From NCBI GenBank assembly GCA_945874225.1, contig CAMCFT010000006.1, positions 1-64,000 of the forward strand: a DNA stretch of 64,000 bases. The letters are read 5' to 3'. Below are positions 60,650-64,000 of this stretch, in pieces. Position 1 is the first letter of the stretch. Each line of letters begins with the position of its first letter. The position numbers were made by a program, and so were the translations under genes. A model generated the notes under the pieces. The model saw nothing but the letters and a program-made list of their open reading frames with translations, did no database searches and was not told the origin of the DNA. Source of the stretch: Flavobacterium psychrophilum. Its GTDB lineage: Bacteria > Bacteroidota > Bacteroidia > Flavobacteriales > Flavobacteriaceae.

Positions 60650-62092
60650 TTATTGCGATACATTTTTTACATACACATTCCCAAATCTATCTGTAACTTT
60701 AACGAATATTCTGGCTCCGGGAGTTTGAATTTTTGCTTTAAAAAGGTGGTGAGTGTCGGTAGCACTTATCCAATCATAGTTCTTCTTTGATTCATGTGAA
60801 TATGTCAATTTTGCTAAAGGATCTTCACCCCAATATTGTTTCATTTCACCAATTAAGGAATCATTTTCATACCATTTTACAGTCCATTCAGGATCATAAT
60901 TAAACACATTAGCTATGATGGAATCCGGGCTTGACAATTTTGCTCCAATTGGATAAAGCTTAAATTGTTCCTCCTTTTCCATGTCAACTCCTTTGAAATA
61001 CCACGACAAGCTATCTCCATCGACTTCATACACGGTATACCCTTTTGGTGTTCCATCTGTACCAATTTCACCTTGCCACCAAGCTGAACAAACAGCTGAA
61101 TGGGTATGTTCAAATACTTTTTCTGAAATTATGGTATTCCATTGTGTATGGCTGTGACCAGCCATAATATGAGTGTTAAAAGGTGCAAGAATTTGATAAA
61201 GGGCATCACGGTTCATCAATGAGTTTGATAAAGTGGCAGAATAAGTATCCGCTTTTTCCGATTCCCCATAAACAGTGGGGATATGAAGCGAGACTATCAC
61301 AGTGCTACCAGGTTTTACGTTTAACAAGTCTTTTTCCAGCCATGACAATTGATTTTCATTAATATAGCCAATATAACGGTATGAATATCCGTAGTAAAAA
61401 ACATCTTTCAAGACCACATAATGAATGTTGCCTATGTTATAGGAATAGTAAGCGGGGCCGAATTTTGACGAATACGATTTTGTCGACAATTCATCTGAAC
61501 GTTCGTTATAATCCATATCGTGGTTCCCTATCACTTGATAAAAAGGAAGCTTTGTTTGTGCAATTATTTGTTTGTAAGTGTCGTTCAATTCAGGTTTGTC
61601 GAACACATTATCACCAACACTGATCGCATGGACTGGCATTGTGGCAGAAATCCCCAAGCTCGTTTTTTTTAAATCGGCAATAACTAATTTCAGTAACTCA
61701 CAATCCTGCAAATCTGCCACCTGTGGATCTCCCACCACAATAAAAGAGTGTTTGGTTTGGGATCTAGGTGCCAATATTAATTCAAAATTAATTTGTTGTT
61801 TTTTATATTTTTTGTTTACGACTTTATAAAAAACAGGAACTCCTTCAATAATTGGGCTTTCATAACCTGATGGAAGTGAATAATAAACATATTCCCTGTC
61901 TGGGTTTGTATACAAGACATACTTGCCGTTTTTATCTGTCCTGACCACCGAAATTCCATCGCTCACCAATACATCTGAAATAGCCAGCTTGTCACAAGTA
62001 ATTTTTCCGGAAATTTTTAAAGGCAGCGTAACGTTTGATGATGCCACAATGCTAACAAAGCATAATGTGATAATCAATAAATATTTTTTCAT
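60650..62092 (-). CDS. Secreted calcineurin-like metallophosphoesterase
   Basis: This is a 480-residue exported phosphoesterase. The signal MKKYLLIITLCFVSIVAS is followed by a metallophos_N beta-sandwich (KISGKITCDKLAISDVLVSD, VVRTDKNGKYVLYTNPDREY). The catalytic domain has its metal motifs in order: FIVVGDPQVADLQDCELL, HAISVGDNVFDKPELN, YQVIGNHDMDYNERSDEL and HIMAGHSHTQWNT. The C-terminal domain (residues about 385-480) is beta-rich. It may hydrolyse phosphate groups on glycans, or phosphodiesters. It sits in the glycan series between GH5 and the sialate esterase gene. Confidence 0.9.
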   Translation of the reverse strand: MKKYLLIITLCFVSIVASSNVTLPLKISGKITCDKLAISDVLVSDGISVVRTDKNGKYVLYTNPDREYVYYSLPSGYESPIIEGVPVFYKVVNKKYKKQQINFELILAPRSQTKHSFIVVGDPQVADLQDCELLKLVIADLKKTSLGISATMPVHAISVGDNVFDKPELNDTYKQIIAQTKLPFYQVIGNHDMDYNERSDELSTKSYSSKFGPAYYSYNIGNIHYVVLKDVFYYGYSYRYIGYINENQLSWLEKDLLNVKPGSTVIVSLHIPTVYGESEKADTYSATLSNSLMNRDALYQILAPFNTHIMAGHSHTQWNTIISEKVFEHTHSAVCSAWWQGEIGTDGTPKGYTVYEVDGDSLSWYFKGVDMEKEEQFKLYPIGAKLSSPDSIIANVFNYDPEWTVKWYENDSLIGEMKQYWGEDPLAKLTYSHESKKNYDWISATDTHHLFKAKIQTPGARIFVKVTDRFGNVYVKNVSQ

Positions 62093-62235
62093 AATTTTTA
62101 TTTATTACAATACAGCTCAAATAATTGGCTGTATTGCAAGTAGTTATACAAATAAACCCAACATTTTTTTAGCCTAAGTCCAAGATCTGACAATGCTAAA
62201 AAAATAGGTGTTTCAAAATTTTATTTTTTAATTTG

Positions 62236-63864
62236 TTAATTAAATTTAAGCCAATCTAATTTCAGGCTATTGGATTTAACCAAAATTTTGATTTTATTTT
62301 CTCCCTTTTTTAATTTAAAATTACCAACCGTAACTTCGCTCAAATCTTTATTGCTTACCGAGACTTTTACTTTTTTATTGTTAATCCTAATTTCTAATTC
62401 TGTGGGCAAATCATTGGCCGATGCACTCATTGTTAGTTGATGCTTTTTATTATCTAAAGCTTTAAAATCATAAACCAACCATTCTGATTTTTTAATTTCA
62501 ATAGATTGGTTAGACCAAAATTGATCCTCATCCTCGCTGTCAAGCTTTATTTGTACAGGTTCGTTTGTTCTATAAAACTTAGATTTATTAAGTGTGTCCA
62601 AAACAAAATACGATTTAATATAGCCGCTAAATCCATAATTTTCAGCTTCAATTTTTCCAGGAATTCTGGTGTTGATGGCGTTAGATACATCTTCAAAATA
62701 ATCGCAGTTGGCTATTTTTATATTTTCGAGTAAATCGTTGAATGCTTTTTCTGCAATAACACTGTCTGGTTTTGAGCTATTATTGGTGTATTGAGAAATC
62801 AAGTCCCAATTTTCTGGTTTTTTGATAGAATAAGGCGTGTTTTTGGTGTCCATTTTTTTCCAAGGCCAGAAAGAAAAACCGATATTATTTGCTTCAAAAT
62901 ATTGAGTCGTAGCCCAATAAATTGTATTTCCCTTTTCGCCAGTTTCGCCAACCCAAATTGGGGTGTTCAATTCGTTTCGTTTATTTAAATATTGATCAAT
63001 ATTATTCAAGTTATCTGGTTTGCCCCAACAATAATAGTGAAATTGGTAAAAGGTGTTGTTGTCAAAAGGTTTGTCAAAAACAGACCAATCATTTGACCAG
63101 TCAAAACCTTCCAGTGTAATCATGTGTTTGGTATCGATTTTTCTAATTTCGGCGGTTAATCTTTGATACAAAGGCACTAATAAATGCTTGTATTTATCAG
63201 CAGCACCCGAGTTTTTAGGCAAAGGCTCATTCAACAAATCGTAAGCTGCAACGGTAGGTTCATTTTTACATTTATCTACAATTTTCAACCAAAGGTTTAC
63301 TAATTGATCTTGATATTTGGTTTCTATAAATAATTCGGGTAAATTATTAGGGCTGTCGTCAATATTTTGCCCTGTTTGTCCGCCGGGAGCTCCGTGCATA
63401 TCTATAATAACATAAATTTTATGTTTTTTGCACCAGGAAACCAGGGAATCCATTAACTGGAACCCTTCTTCAACATACACAGGATTTTCACCTTCTGTTA
63501 AAAACAATCTTGAGTTTAAAGCCGGTCTAACCGAATTAAATCCCAATTCGGCAATACGTTTAATGTCAGCTTCCGTAATGTAGTTTTGCCTGTATGTTTT
63601 CCAAAAATGGGCAGATTTTTCTTTTCCAATCAGATCCTCAACCACTTTTTCGATTTTGCGAGGGCGGTCACCCAAGTCTCCAAATTTCCACATATATCCT
63701 TCGGGTAAAAGCCAGTTTCCTAGCCCTACTCCTTTTAAAAATACTTTTTCTCCCGATTCATTAACCAAATCTTGACCGGAAGTGTGCAAAAAAGTCAAGT
63801 TTGTTTGTGCTTGTGAACAAACGCTGACGGCAATTGCCAAGATTAAAGTGCTGATTGCTTTCAT
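62236..63864 (-). CDS. Secreted GH5-type glycoside hydrolase with a C-terminal binding domain
   Basis: This is a 542-residue exported beta-glycanase. The signal peptide is MKAISTLILAIAVSVCSQAQ. The GH5 barrel has GVGLGNWLLPEGYMWKFGDL at the start, the acid/base E213 in YDLLNEPLPKNSG and the nucleophile E307 in WVGETGEKGNTI. HKIYVIIDMHGAPGGQTGQN is typical of exo-beta-1,3-glucanase and related subfamilies. Residues about 405-542 are a CBM6/35-like beta-sandwich (IPGKIEAENYGFSGYIKSYF, NKIKILVKSNSLKLDWLKFN). The substrate is inferred as a beta-glucan or similar. It is the first gene of the minus-strand glycan series inside the window. Confidence 0.9.
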   Translation of the reverse strand: MKAISTLILAIAVSVCSQAQTNLTFLHTSGQDLVNESGEKVFLKGVGLGNWLLPEGYMWKFGDLGDRPRKIEKVVEDLIGKEKSAHFWKTYRQNYITEADIKRIAELGFNSVRPALNSRLFLTEGENPVYVEEGFQLMDSLVSWCKKHKIYVIIDMHGAPGGQTGQNIDDSPNNLPELFIETKYQDQLVNLWLKIVDKCKNEPTVAAYDLLNEPLPKNSGAADKYKHLLVPLYQRLTAEIRKIDTKHMITLEGFDWSNDWSVFDKPFDNNTFYQFHYYCWGKPDNLNNIDQYLNKRNELNTPIWVGETGEKGNTIYWATTQYFEANNIGFSFWPWKKMDTKNTPYSIKKPENWDLISQYTNNSSKPDSVIAEKAFNDLLENIKIANCDYFEDVSNAINTRIPGKIEAENYGFSGYIKSYFVLDTLNKSKFYRTNEPVQIKLDSEDEDQFWSNQSIEIKKSEWLVYDFKALDNKKHQLTMSASANDLPTELEIRINNKKVKVSVSNKDLSEVTVGNFKLKKGENKIKILVKSNSLKLDWLKFN

Positions 63865-63946
63865 TTATCATATTATTTTACTATACTAATTGATCACTAA
63901 ACTACATATTTCATATTATTTCTTCTACTAAAAAAGGTAATTTTCT

Positions 63947-63979
63947 AAAAACAGCCCGTAACATGAAAGTTACAGGCTG
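63947..63979 (-). terminator. Terminator for a minus-strand gene beyond the right edge
   Basis: On the minus strand CAGCCTGTAAC pairs with GTTACGGGCTG (one mismatch) around a 6-base loop, then TTTTT. The region 63865-64000 holds no gene, so it ends a transcript coming from outside the window. Confidence 0.8.
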
Positions 63980-64000
63980 CAATAGAATTACTAACACAAA

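Overview
The window is a 64 kb piece of an AT-rich Bacteroidota chromosome, most likely Flavobacterium or a close relative. Three things support this. There is a SusC/SusD pair and a secreted protease with a type IX secretion C-terminal domain. There are promoters of the TTTG-N19-TAnnTTTG type, clearest upstream of rpsL and tRNA-Val. Many genes also have typical flavobacterial sequences (S46 peptidase, group III truncated globin, LpxH-like phosphoesterase paired with a glycosyltransferase). No phage, insertion sequence, CRISPR array or plasmid function was seen.

Layout. 1-2.9 kb: the str operon (rpsL-rpsG-fusA, minus strand; fusA runs off the left edge). 3-11.6 kb: an Omp85-type outer-membrane protein, then a SusC-SusD-lipoprotein-lipoprotein operon ending in a strong terminator. 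11.6-12.3 kb: a gene-free stretch with hairpins. 12.4-15.1 kb: an M36 metalloprotease with PA and T9SS sorting domains. 15.3-24.9 kb: rlmB, a rhomboid protease, rarA, a minus-strand operon (TPR protein, mpl, radC, HAD nucleotidase, exported protein), then the LpxH-like and glycosyltransferase genes. 25-31 kb: S46 dipeptidyl-peptidase and the minus-strand series hpt-adk-CNNM/HlyC-obg. 31.3-35.2 kb: purK-purE-M3 peptidase. 35.3-42.9 kb: a UbiA-like membrane protein, gcvP, a truncated globin and a ketoacyl synthase III/methyltransferase/GT2 cluster. 43-48.9 kb: mlaE-mlaF, manC, a SprT-like protein, an SDR, a GNAT protein and an acyl-CoA dehydrogenase. 49-54.7 kb: anmK, tonB facing exbB-exbD, folC and an exported protein with an internal duplication. 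54.8 kb: tRNA-Val(UAC). 55-63.9 kb: a minus-strand glycan-degradation series (GH5, metallophosphoesterase, sialate O-acetylesterase, a damaged gene pair, GH2, SGNH hydrolase).

Several pathways recur. Purine supply is represented by hpt, adk, purK and purE; murein recycling by mpl and anmK; envelope lipid and glycan work by the LpxH-like, MlaEF, KASIII/MT/GT2 and manC genes; and TonB-energised import by SusCD with TonB-ExbBD.

Two things stand out. At 58.3 kb a secreted-protein gene is joined out of frame to an N-terminally deleted sugar permease, which looks like a deletion scar. Throughout the window there are also families of short dispersed repeats. One GC-rich palindrome supplies stop codons or peptide sequence to four genes. 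A second, about 120-150 bp long with conserved ends, sits in the same orientation ahead of two unrelated genes. No complete new defence or metabolic system could be supported.
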